Shown here piece by piece: positions 1-7,218 of a stretch of 64,000 bases of DNA. This stretch comes from an uncultured Collinsella sp. (GTDB lineage: Bacteria; Actinomycetota; Coriobacteriia; Coriobacteriales; Coriobacteriaceae). Every line of letters starts with the position of its first letter. Position 1 is the stretch's first letter. Position numbers and translations under genes: made by a program. The stretch is taken from positions 77,359-141,358 of the forward strand of contig CAJJZP010000005.1 in assembly GCA_905197665.1 (NCBI GenBank), given 5' to 3'. The notes under the pieces are model-generated. The model was not told the DNA's origin. It searched no databases and saw nothing but the letters and a program-made list of their open reading frames with translations.

Positions 1-1173
1 CGTGGCACGCGCGATGGTGGAACCGGCAACCGTCACCGGGTCGAACTCGGCGACCGGCGTGAGCACACCGGTGCGGCCCACCTGGATGCGAATTTCGCGC
101 AGGACGGTCTGCTTTTCCTCGGGCGGGAACTTAAAGGCAATGGCCCAGCGCGGCGCGCGGGCGGTAAAGCCCAGGTCGAGCTGCTGTTGGAAGCTGTCCA
201 CCTTTACGACCACGCCGTCGATGTCGTAGTCCAAATCGCCGCGGTGCTCGAGCGCCTGGGCACAGAACTCGTGGACCTCGGCCGGCGTGGCGCAACGGGC
301 AACGTTGGGGTTGACGCTAAAGCCGGCGCTACGCAGCCAATCGAGGAACTCGCGCTGACTGTGGACGTGCAGCGGGTCGGTATCAGCAATGGCATAGATA
401 AAGGTGGCAAGGTCGCGGCGCGCCGTGACCTTGGGATCTTTCTGACGCAGGCTGCCGGCGGCGGCGTTGCGCGGGTTGGCGAAGGGGTCGCGGCCCTCGG
501 CATCGGCCTCGTCGTTCAGGCGCACAAAGCTGCCCTTAGGCATGTAGACCTCGCCGCGCACCTCGATGGTGCGCTCGCGGTCGGCGCCCATGTGGACGAG
601 CGCCGGCTCGGACAGGTGCATGGGCACGTCCTTGATGGTACGGACGTTGAGCGACACGTCCTCGCCCGTGGTGCCATCGCCACGTGTGGCGGCGCGTACG
701 AAGGTGCCGTTTTGGTAAGTAAGGGCCACGCCCAGACCGTCGATCTTAAGCTCGCAGGTATAGGTGACGCTACCGGCACCGAGCGCATCCTCGGTGCGTT
801 GGAGCCATGCGTCGAGCTCGTCCAGATCCATGGCATCGTCCATGGAATACATGCGCGCCATATGCGTGACCGGCGTAAACTGCTCGCTCACGTAGCCGCC
901 CACGCGCTGGGTATAGCTGTCGGGCGTCACCAAATCGGGATAGGTCGCCTCGATTTCCTGCAGCTCAACGAGCATTTTGTCGAAGGCGGCGTCCGTGATC
1001 TCGGGCGCATCGAGCATGTAGTAGCGGTACGCGTGGTAATCGAGCTCGTGGCGCAGCTCGGCCGCGCGCGCGGCGGCCTGGGCATGGGCGTCGGCCGGTG
1101 CAGCGGCATCCGCGCCCGCGGGCGTTTCGGTATCGATGTCCACGCCGTCACCAAACAGGCTCGATTGCTCCAT
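1..1173 (-). CDS. ligA: NAD-dependent DNA ligase LigA (N-terminal part, cut by window edge)
   Basis: Seals nicks during replication and repair, using NAD+ to adenylate a lysine. The frame runs open from an ATG at 1173 to the first base of the window, giving 391 codons of a protein normally near 670 residues; the OB-fold, zinc, HhH and BRCT parts lie outside. After a disordered, Ala-rich N-terminus of about 35 residues come the Ia domain (YHAYRYYMLD, about 46-55) and the nucleotidyltransferase domain with the KxDG motif in CELKIDGLGVAL (Lys143), then the motifs TRGDGTTGEDV and IDGVVVKV. The ribosome site AAGGAG lies 8-9 nt upstream of the ATG. The Ala-rich leader is longer than in most LigA proteins. 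Identification is firm. Confidence 0.96.
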   Translation of the reverse strand, partial: MEQSSLFGDGVDIDTETPAGADAAAPADAHAQAAARAAELRHELDYHAYRYYMLDAPEITDAAFDKMLVELQEIEATYPDLVTPDSYTQRVGGYVSEQFTPVTHMARMYSMDDAMDLDELDAWLQRTEDALGAGSVTYTCELKIDGLGVALTYQNGTFVRAATRGDGTTGEDVSLNVRTIKDVPMHLSEPALVHMGADRERTIEVRGEVYMPKGSFVRLNDEADAEGRDPFANPRNAAAGSLRQKDPKVTARRDLATFIYAIADTDPLHVHSQREFLDWLRSAGFSVNPNVARCATPAEVHEFCAQALEHRGDLDYDIDGVVVKVDSFQQQLDLGFTARAPRWAIAFKFPPEEKQTVLREIRIQVGRTGVLTPVAEFDPVTVAGSTIARAT

Positions 1174-1355
1174 AGCGGCACTCCTTCGCTCGATTTCAAA
1201 CGGATACTAGAGTACCACCGGTCACCATGGCGCCGAATAACCCTTTCGAACCGCACCGAATCGGCAGCCGCCAGACTGGGGTGGATCGCGCGATCAAACC
1301 ATGCCCTTGCCAGTTCTAAATGATCCGTTTTCCTCCATCCCCAATGGATCACTAC

Positions 1356-1395
1356 GAAAAGAGGGGTTGTCCCGCGTTGGCGGAACAGCCCCTCT
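1356..1395 (-). terminator. Rho-independent terminator of the HtrA gene
   Basis: On the minus strand an AGAGGGG...CCCCTCT stem with extra pairing (TGTTCCGC/GCGGGACA) is followed by TTTTCG, about 27 nt past the htrA stop codon. Confidence 0.8.
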
Positions 1396-1421
1396 GGCAT
1401 CGGTATGTGCGATACGGCTCG

Positions 1422-2891
1422 TTAGTAACCCTGGCCGTAGCCTTGACCCTGGCCCTGGCCCTGCTGGCCCAGCAGCTCCTCCAGGTACTGGCGCAGCTGC
1501 TCGTCGGTAATACCGCCGTTGCCGGTGTCGGTCGAACTGTCGTCCTGCTGCTGGTTCTGCAGCTCCTCGTCGGAGCCCAGCTCGACGGTGACCTTCTTCT
1601 CTTCCTTGCCGCGCATGAGCGTGATCTCGACCTTCTCGCCCACCTCGTGGCTGCGCAGCGCGATGATCAGGCCGTCGGCGCTCGAAATCTCATCGTCGCC
1701 CAGCTTGGTGATGACGTCGCCCTCCTGAATGCCGGCCTTGGCGGCAGGACCGTCCTCAACGACGCTCGCCACATACGCGCCGCTATCGGTGCTCAACTTG
1801 TTGGTGCGGGCGTTAAGCGCATTGACGCTCGAAAGCGTAGCGCCCATGTACGGATGCACCGGCGTCTTACCGTCGATGATCTGGTCGGCAATGTTCTTGG
1901 CGTAGTTAACGGGAATAGCAAAGCCCACGCCCGAGCTGGAGCCCGAGTAGCTCTCGATGAGCGAGTTGATGCCCACCAGCTCACCATTGTCGTTAACGAG
2001 CGCGCCACCGGAGTTGCCCGGGTTGATGGCGGCATCGGTCTGGATCATGTTGGCATAGATGGTGTTACCGCTGGTAGAGCTCATGGCCGTGGAGCGATAC
2101 AGCGCCGACACAATGCCCGTGGAGACAGACTGCTCATTGCCAAACGGCGAACCGATCGCCATGACCCACTCGCCCACGTTGAGCTTGGAGGAGTCGCCGA
2201 TCTCGATCGGGGTGAGCTTGGAAGCATCGGCGTCCTTGAGCTTGATGACGGCCAGGTCGCTCGAGGCATCGTTGCCCACGAACTCGGCCTCGTACGTAGT
2301 GCCGTCATCCATGGTCACCACGTACTGATCGTAGCCATCGACCACGTGGTTGTTGGTGAGAATGTGGCCCTCAGTATCGAGTACTACGCCCGAGCCGACG
2401 CTGCCCGAGTTATTCGAATCGTCAGCAGACTGCGAAAGTGAGCCATTCTGGCTACCGCTCGAAGTAGCGGTAATGGAGACCACAGAGGGCAGGGCCTTGG
2501 CAGAAACGGCCTCGGCCAGCGTGGTGTCCTCGGAATCAATCGTAATCTTTTGCGTCGACGAACCCGAAGCGCCCGCCGTCACGGCATTCTTGCCACCGCC
2601 GATATCGAGCGTGCCGCTCATAATGAGTGCAATGACCAGCAGGGCACCACATGCGCAGCCGGCAAGCGCTGTAATAAAGATCGGCAGCTTTTTGGTCTTG
2701 GTCTTGACCACCGTGTGCTTGTTCACGACCTGTTGGCCGCCCAGCGGCTTGCCGGTCTGCGTATCGTAGGCCTGCACGTAGGGAATGTTGTTGCCGTCGG
2801 CAGGCGTCGACTCCACCTGCACGCGCGGCTGCTGCTGAGTCTCGCCGGCATTGCCAACATCCTGGGGACGCTGGGAATCGTTCTCGCTCAT
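1422..2891 (-). CDS. HtrA/DegP-family membrane-anchored serine protease
   Basis: Envelope quality-control protease of the trypsin-like S1C family. The 489-residue protein has a Gln/Pro-rich cytoplasmic leader (1-65), one membrane segment (about 69-92), the protease domain, one PDZ domain (about 340-440) and a Gly/Gln-rich tail. The catalytic triad is visible: His182 in TNNHVV, Asp212 in SSDLAVIKL and Ser294 in NPGNSGGAL. The ATG at 2891 is chosen because GAAAGGATC lies upstream; a further in-frame ATG at 2993 would run through a hairpin at 2921-2945 and has no ribosome site. The gene is monocistronic, with its own terminator. A single PDZ domain and an N-terminal anchor are typical of Gram-positive HtrA. 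Confidence 0.95.
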   Translation of the reverse strand: MSENDSQRPQDVGNAGETQQQPRVQVESTPADGNNIPYVQAYDTQTGKPLGGQQVVNKHTVVKTKTKKLPIFITALAGCACGALLVIALIMSGTLDIGGGKNAVTAGASGSSTQKITIDSEDTTLAEAVSAKALPSVVSITATSSGSQNGSLSQSADDSNNSGSVGSGVVLDTEGHILTNNHVVDGYDQYVVTMDDGTTYEAEFVGNDASSDLAVIKLKDADASKLTPIEIGDSSKLNVGEWVMAIGSPFGNEQSVSTGIVSALYRSTAMSSTSGNTIYANMIQTDAAINPGNSGGALVNDNGELVGINSLIESYSGSSSGVGFAIPVNYAKNIADQIIDGKTPVHPYMGATLSSVNALNARTNKLSTDSGAYVASVVEDGPAAKAGIQEGDVITKLGDDEISSADGLIIALRSHEVGEKVEITLMRGKEEKKVTVELGSDEELQNQQQDDSSTDTGNGGITDEQLRQYLEELLGQQGQGQGQGYGQGY

Positions 2892-2920
2892 AGCTGCGAT
2901 CCTTTCGTCAAATAACCAAA

Positions 2921-2945
2921 GGCCCGCCAAACACCGTGGCGGGCC
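2921..2945 (-). terminator. Hairpin between the 77-aa gene and htrA
   Basis: A perfect 9-bp stem (GGCCCGCCA/TGGCGGGCC) with a 7-nt loop. On the minus strand it is followed by TTTGGTTATTTG, so it could weakly terminate the upstream small genes. It lies only 30 nt ahead of the htrA start and might instead be part of that gene's 5' leader. Confidence 0.45.
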
Positions 2946-3064
2946 ATCATTGTTCACGTTGAGTTGTACCCCAAGCTGGGCAGTCCCGAGCACTAGATGC
3001 CAAGATTTCAGCTTTGCTTAAGTAATGACATGCTTATAGGCCAATTCGTTTTACGCCGTCATGT

Positions 3065-3298
3065 CTATTCGATATAACAGTCGATAGCAAAACCCACGGC
3101 TTCGCTCTCTGGCGTGAAAATAGTCTCTCTGCTTCTTGTTCGCGTTTTTTCATTGCCATTTTCATCTCTGACCACCGCGCCAACCACGAGCGCCAATCGC
3201 TTCCGAGCGTCCGGCAGCTCCAAGGCTTCCGCCATCCCAGCTCGCATCAAAATGGGAGCTCCTGCCATCAGGCCTAAGAACTGTTTTCCATCAATCAT
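3065..3298 (-). CDS. Unknown small protein (77 aa)
   Basis: I do not recognise this protein. It starts at an ATG (3298) three bases after the stop of the 118-aa gene upstream, with AGGGGAATGAAG as ribosome site, so the two are very probably co-translated. The first half is mildly hydrophobic (FLGLMAGAPILM), followed by a charged stretch rich in Arg, Glu and Thr; no motif or clear membrane span is evident. The base composition of this gene and its two upstream neighbours is visibly lower in GC than the flanking htrA and glnA genes, which suggests transfer or a poorly conserved accessory islet. Confidence 0.55.
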   Translation of the reverse strand: MIDGKQFLGLMAGAPILMRAGMAEALELPDARKRLALVVGAVVRDENGNEKTRTRSRETIFTPESEAVGFAIDCYIE

Positions 3299-3301
3299 TC
3301 T

Positions 3302-3658
3302 TCATTCCCCTGGTCTGCTTGATTTGGCTTTCTCGGCTGAATGGGGATATAGAACAGTCCCGTCAAGTTCCTTATCTTCCACAAAAACTAGAATCCATTT
3401 TTCACCTGCCTTCAACCCTGCAACATATCCGGAACTTGACTTGCGGCGCATATCGATCTTTTTATGGCAACCACTTGGCATCAACGCCTCAAATTGCCCG
3501 TTATGAACATCCGATAGAGTGCGAACTTCGATCGCAACAACCGTGTCGTTTTCTCCCCCATTAGTCGCCCCTAGCAGGGACAAACTCACTGCAGCGACCA
3601 AGGCAAGGAAAAGAACCAATAGGGGTATTGCCCTTCGAATGAACTTGTCGCCGTTCAC
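3302..3658 (-). CDS. Unknown small membrane-anchored/secreted protein (118 aa)
   Basis: Function unknown. I start it at GTG 3658, because AAGGGG lies at a good distance upstream; a TTG at 3679 is the other option. The N-terminus is a signal-anchor: two Arg (IRR) then a run of about 20 hydrophobic residues (AIPLLVLFLALVAAVSLSLL), predicting export with the rest outside. The remaining ~80 residues contain one Cys in SGCHKK and end KAKSSRPGE. The peptidase remnant upstream ends nine bases before this start, and the 77-aa gene follows after 3 bp, so the three form an operon-like group. It could be a small lipid- or wall-associated protein; nothing in the sequence decides this. Confidence 0.6.
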   Translation of the reverse strand: MNGDKFIRRAIPLLVLFLALVAAVSLSLLGATNGGENDTVVAIEVRTLSDVHNGQFEALMPSGCHKKIDMRRKSSSGYVAGLKAGEKWILVFVEDKELDGTVLYPHSAEKAKSSRPGE

Positions 3659-3666
3659 GAGCACAA

Positions 3667-3985
3667 TCACCCCTTGCAATATGTTCCGTCGTGAGCCGTG
3701 TAAATTGATACGTCATATGGAAGAAACTGCAGCCGGTTTGTCTATCCATTCCAAACCACAAGCAGGTACTTCTTGGCATTTGAGTATGTGTTATACATTG
3801 CCACATAGCCCACAACTGCCATTGCGTGCCCGCTGCCATTTGACCGGAGCCCCCCGGAGAAAACATTGCCGAAACGCGCATGCGTAGGTTTTCGCCTCTT
3901 TGATAACTTTCGCCTGCGTTGGCGTTATCATTCCCGAAATCGTTTTGCTCGCATCAACAACGTAATCCCATTTATACAAATCCAT
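3667..3985 (-). pseudogene. Remnant of a papain-fold (C39-like) peptidase domain
   Basis: No single frame is open. From about 3870 one frame reads FGNVFSGG, then GHAMAVVGY, then KKYLLVVWNG, which looks like the C-terminal half of a C39-like/papain-fold domain (active-site His in the GHA motif, followed by the beta-strand and W-x-G). It is broken by an in-frame TAG at 3744-3742 exactly where a Trp would be expected (TGG to TAG), and continues TNRLQFLPYD to a TGA at 3667, nine bases before the next gene. The preceding residues (MDLYKWDYVVDASK...) are in another frame, so at least one frameshift is also needed. The catalytic Cys half is missing. Family assignment is by eye and tentative. Confidence 0.5.
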
Positions 3986-4088
3986 GGCAAGTAACTAAAT
4001 GTTATTCGCCAGATAGTGCTATACGCTTGATATTGTTTTTACTGACGCACTTTCAGTCGGTAAAAGGTATGATTCTTGCCACAAGCGA

Positions 4089-4118
4089 GAAAAGGGCACC
4101 GAAAAACTCCGGTGCCCT
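4089..4118 (-). terminator. Terminator of the glnA-regulator unit
   Basis: On the minus strand GGGCACCG...CGGTGCCC forms an 8-bp stem with a short loop followed by TTTTCTCG, about 20 nt beyond the stop codon of the winged-helix regulator. Confidence 0.8.
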
Positions 4119-4138
4119 GTATCGTCTTCTGGTTATCC

Positions 4139-4801
4139 CTAGTCCTTAAACAGATAGCCCACGCCGCGGACGGTGGTGATGTGTGCCGCGATCTGCGGGC
4201 CCACCTTGGAGCGGATGCGTCGGATATGCACGTCGACGGTGCGCGTACCGCCGCAGTACTCAAAGCCCCACACGCGGTGCAGCAGCACCTCGCGGCTGTA
4301 GGCGCGGTTGGGGTGCGTCGCCAAAAAGCTCAGCAGCGAGTACTCCATCAGCGTCAGGTCGATGGGCTCGTTATCGAGCGTCACCTGGTAGGTAGCCAAG
4401 TTGATCTCGAGGTTATCGATGTTGAGCACATCGTCGGCGGTAACGGTCTCCTCCTCGCCCATCAGGCGCTGCGCACGAGCCTTGAGCTCGTTGGGCGTCG
4501 CCGTGGGGCATACAAAGTCGGCATGCGCGTGATTGGGCAGGCGCAAGGTACCGAGCGCCTCGTCGTCGACGATCACCAACATGGGAACGCCACCGCGGTC
4601 GTCAAGCCACTTGGCAATCTGATCGATGCGGTCGCTGCGGATGCCATCGGAATCGAGAATCAGCAGGTCAAAGTCGTGCGCCGCAGTCGGCGAATCGGGA
4701 GTAGCCAGGCTCACCTCGACACCCAGGGTGGTCGTCAAGCTGCGGGCAAACTCGTGGAAGCGCGTCGTGCGCGCCATGAACAGGGCACTCTTTTCGGACA
4801 T
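4139..4801 (-). CDS. Atypical OmpR-type regulator beside glnA (GlnR-like)
   Basis: A 220-residue protein with a receiver-like N-terminal half and an OmpR/PhoB winged-helix C-terminal half (NRAYSREVLLHRVW, GGTRTVDVHIRRIR, VRGVGYLF). The receiver is degenerate: the paired acidic residues normally after strand 1 are absent (SALFMARTT), the strand-5 Lys is replaced (FVCPTATP), and only the Asp in LLILDSDG remains. This is the condition known for actinobacterial GlnR, which works without a kinase, and the gene follows the glutamine-synthetase gene by 50 bp on the same strand, so a role in nitrogen control is inferred. No histidine kinase is adjacent. The ATG at 4801 is chosen for GGAGG six bases upstream, rather than an ATG at 4885 inside glnA. 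Confidence 0.8.
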   Translation of the reverse strand: MSEKSALFMARTTRFHEFARSLTTTLGVEVSLATPDSPTAAHDFDLLILDSDGIRSDRIDQIAKWLDDRGGVPMLVIVDDEALGTLRLPNHAHADFVCPTATPNELKARAQRLMGEEETVTADDVLNIDNLEINLATYQVTLDNEPIDLTLMEYSLLSFLATHPNRAYSREVLLHRVWGFEYCGGTRTVDVHIRRIRSKVGPQIAAHITTVRGVGYLFKD

Positions 4802-4851
4802 ATCGGCCTCCAAGGAAATGAGCTCAATCGTACTGGAACAAGCCAGCGCGA

Positions 4852-6189
4852 TTAGGAGTTCGCCAGGTAGTGCTTGATCTCCCACTCGGTGATCGTAGAC
4901 TCAAACTTATGCCACTCGTCGCGCTTCTTTTTAAGGAAGAAGCTGTGGATGTGCTCGCCGAGGGCATCCTTCATAAACTGCGAGTCCTCAAAGACGTCGA
5001 GTGCCTCTTTAAGCGAGCGCGGCAGCGGCGTGTAACCGGCCTCAAGCATCTGACGGCCGGTGAGCTTGAGCGTCTCGGCCGTGGCCTCGGGCGGGAGTTC
5101 CAGCTTGCGCTCGATGCCGTCGAGACCGGCTGCCAGCGTAACGGCGTTGACCAGGTACGGGTTGGCCATGGGATCGGGGCTGCGAAGCTCGATGCGCGTG
5201 GACAGCTGCTTGCCGGGCTTGTAGACCGGAATGCGAATCATGCTTGCGCGGTTGCGCAGGCCCCACGTGGCGTACTGCGGCACGGAGTCGCCGCCCGTGG
5301 TGATGCGTTTGTACGAATTGACCGTGGGGTTGGTGATGGCGCTGATCTCGCGCGCGTGCGCCAGGATGCCGGCCATATAGTGCTTGGCGATATCGGAAAG
5401 ATGGTACCTCTCGTCGTCCTCGCCCCAAAAGACGTTGTTGCCGTCGTGGTCGAACAGCGACTGATGCAAAAACATGGCGCTGCCATCCTCGCCCGCCAAC
5501 GGCTTGGGCATAAAGGAGGCGTGGCAACCGCTCTCGTAAGCTTGCTGTTTAATGATGAGCTTGGCCGTGGTAATGGCGTCGGACATGCTCAGGGCCTCGG
5601 CGTGGCGCAGGCTCATGCCGTGCTGCGAGCGACCGGCGGCGTGGAAGGTGTACTCCACGGGCACGGACATCTTCTCGAGCGTAAGGACCGTGTTGCGGCG
5701 CAGGTCGCGCGCGGCGTCGCTCACCGAAAGATCGAAGTAGCCCACGTTGTCGAGCGGCTCGGGCGTGCGCTCGTCGGGGAAATAGTAGTACTCCAGCTCG
5801 GCACCAACGTTGAGCAGATAGCCGGCCTTCTCGGCCTTATGGAACATGCGGCGCAGCGCAGCGCGCGGGTCGCCGGCGAAGGGCTCGCGATCGGGAGTGC
5901 ACACGTCGCAGAACACACGGGCGACGCCGTTGTGGCTCGGACGCCACGGCAAAATCTGGAAGGTCGAGGCATCAGGGAACGCCAGCATGTCGGCTTCCTC
6001 GGGCGTGGCAAAGCCCTCGATGGCCGAGCCGTCAAAGCCAATGCCCTCCTCAAATGCGACCTCGAGGTCCTCGGGGCTGATGGCAAAGTTCTTGAGGCGG
6101 CCGAGAATGTCGACAAACCACAGACGCACAAAGCGGATGTCACGCTGTTCTACGGAGCGGAGTACGTAATCGATGTTCTGCTGGTTCAT
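4852..6189 (-). CDS. Type I glutamine synthetase-like protein with altered active-site residues
   Basis: 445 residues, the length of GS I-alpha enzymes without the adenylylation loop. Family landmarks are clear: FDGSAIEGF (52-60), GAELEYYYF (129-137, both metal-site Glu kept), HASFMPKP (223-230), NPTVNSYKRI (287-296), RNRASMIRIP (312-321) and RIELRSPDP (332-340). By eye alignment, however, the segment that normally reads HHEVAPGQHE is FHAAGRSQHG, so two metal/substrate Glu become His183 and Gly191, and the His of GSGMH is Phe240. It may be a glutamine synthetase, a related gamma-glutamyl ligase, or a non-catalytic sensor. It leads a two-gene unit with the GlnR-like regulator. Ribosome site AAGGGGAG lies 5 nt from the ATG. 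Confidence 0.85.
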   Translation of the reverse strand: MNQQNIDYVLRSVEQRDIRFVRLWFVDILGRLKNFAISPEDLEVAFEEGIGFDGSAIEGFATPEEADMLAFPDASTFQILPWRPSHNGVARVFCDVCTPDREPFAGDPRAALRRMFHKAEKAGYLLNVGAELEYYYFPDERTPEPLDNVGYFDLSVSDAARDLRRNTVLTLEKMSVPVEYTFHAAGRSQHGMSLRHAEALSMSDAITTAKLIIKQQAYESGCHASFMPKPLAGEDGSAMFLHQSLFDHDGNNVFWGEDDERYHLSDIAKHYMAGILAHAREISAITNPTVNSYKRITTGGDSVPQYATWGLRNRASMIRIPVYKPGKQLSTRIELRSPDPMANPYLVNAVTLAAGLDGIERKLELPPEATAETLKLTGRQMLEAGYTPLPRSLKEALDVFEDSQFMKDALGEHIHSFFLKKKRDEWHKFESTITEWEIKHYLANS

Positions 6190-6254
6190 GTCGCTCCCCT
6201 TTCTTTCGGGCGGGTTTCGACTGGTCTATACCGCAGATACTATCGCAGAAAAAT

Positions 6255-6270
6255 GTTTCCGCAGGGTTAA
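6255..6270 (-). promoter_or_regulatory. Candidate GlnR-type box upstream of glnA
   Basis: On the minus strand TTAAC-6 nt-GAAAC lies about 65 nt ahead of the glnA start, matching the gTnAC-n6-GaAAc pattern described for actinobacterial GlnR operators except for the first G. A single half-pair only; a chance match is possible. Confidence 0.35.
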
Positions 6271-6323
6271 AGCGTATCAAGCGCTCAAAAAACGTGCGCG
6301 AACAGGCGGTCACGAACGAATGG

Positions 6324-6695
6324 CTAGCGTTCAGATTCGGAAACAATTTGCCTACACGCTCGTTCCAGCGCTGGGAACTCCATCGTCACCGCATCCCAAA
6401 CAACCGATCGGTCGACATTGCCGTAATCATGCGCGAGGTAATTTCTCATGCCGATAATTCCACGCCACTCAATTTCGGGATGAAGCCGCTGCGAGCGTTC
6501 CGACAACTTGCCCGCTTCTTCCGTCACCCTAAGCGCGCACATCAAAAGGGAGTCCGCCAACGCCCTCGTCCGCACGTCATTCGCATGCAGAAACTGGTCC
6601 TCGGTGATATCAAAAGCCTTGATGCGCTCGTTCGTTTCAGAGATGGCGTCCAAGACCTCTTGGGCGCGGAGGCCGTCTGACTTACGCGCGATCAT
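6324..6695 (-). CDS. hepT: HepT-like toxin (HEPN domain, DUF86)
   Basis: Toxin of the HepT/MntA type: a small all-helical HEPN protein acting as a ribonuclease, normally silenced by its nucleotidyltransferase partner. The 123-residue protein carries the family's RX4HXY signature as RNYLAHDY (Arg84, His89, Tyr91), preceded by helices with IKAFDITEDQFLHAND. It overlaps the upstream antitoxin gene by 14 nt (start 6695, antitoxin stop at 6682), so the pair is translationally coupled with the antitoxin first. Length and motif fit the family closely. Function is inferred from family knowledge. Confidence 0.9.
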   Translation of the reverse strand: MIARKSDGLRAQEVLDAISETNERIKAFDITEDQFLHANDVRTRALADSLLMCALRVTEEAGKLSERSQRLHPEIEWRGIIGMRNYLAHDYGNVDRSVVWDAVTMEFPALERACRQIVSESER

Positions 6696-7176
6696 AAAGG
6701 ATCACTCCTTCGCGCTCGATTACCGCGGCAAGATCGGCATCAAGATGGTCGCTCGAGACAAGATCAACCTGCCTCCCAGTTTCTTTGCGCACCGCCTCGC
6801 CGAATGCCGACAACGCGAAAAGGCCAAAGCCCTGATCGCGATCGACTTCGAGACGCAAGTCAATGTCACTATCGGCACGCGCGTCGCCACGAGCATACGA
6901 GCCAAAAAGAATCACGCTTTTGATGGCGGGAATCGGGCTGGCCGCCTCACGGACAGCGGACTCAATCTGAGCGGTATCCAAAATGCCCGCCGCGACGCTT
7001 CCGCTCGCAGAGCTTTTACCGAGTGAAGGGACAAACGGCAGCGAACGCTCGCGCAGCATCTGTCTCATAAACATATTGACTGCAACAGACGAAGTCATGC
7101 CAAGTTCTTCGCACAGCTCGGCAAATGAATCTTTAATTGACGAGTCCACTCGCACACTCAGCACAGACGCAGCCAT
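6682..7176 (-). CDS. Fusion antitoxin: RelB/DinJ-like domain plus MntA nucleotidyltransferase
   Basis: 164 residues in two parts. Residues 1-50 (SVRVDSSIKDSFAELCEELG then SSVAVNMFMRQML) look like the ribbon-helix-helix RelB/DinJ antitoxin domain. Residues about 66-164 are a minimal nucleotidyltransferase with GSYARGDARADSDID at 92-106, an exact GSX10DXD match (Gly92, Ser93, Asp104, Asp106), as in MntA, which AMPylates the HepT tyrosine. A Ser/Gly/Ala linker joins them. The downstream hepT-like gene overlaps by 14 nt. Usual MntA proteins lack a DNA-binding domain, so this layout could give one protein both toxin silencing and operon repression. AGGAGGT lies 5 nt from the ATG; an imperfect inverted repeat sits just upstream. 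Confidence 0.88.
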   Translation of the reverse strand: MAASVLSVRVDSSIKDSFAELCEELGMTSSVAVNMFMRQMLRERSLPFVPSLGKSSASGSVAAGILDTAQIESAVREAASPIPAIKSVILFGSYARGDARADSDIDLRLEVDRDQGFGLFALSAFGEAVRKETGRQVDLVSSDHLDADLAAVIEREGVILYDRA

Positions 7177-7186
7177 GGATACCTCC

Positions 7187-7216
7187 TGTATGACATTGTC
7201 TATATATTATCACACA
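7187..7216 (-). promoter_or_regulatory. Candidate operator/promoter of the toxin-antitoxin pair
   Basis: The inverted repeat TGTATGA...TCACACA (6 of 7 positions pair) spans an AT-rich core with TATATA and TAATAT, possible -10 elements, 11-40 nt ahead of the antitoxin ATG. A site here would suit autoregulation by the ribbon-helix-helix domain. It fills the whole gap between the LacI gene and the antitoxin gene. Confidence 0.4.
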
Positions 7217-7218
7217 AA

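Noticed and set aside
3561..3881. 106-codon minus-strand frame over the peptidase remnant
   Set aside because: Its product has no family character, and the recognisable GHAMAVVGY/WNG residues are in a different frame.
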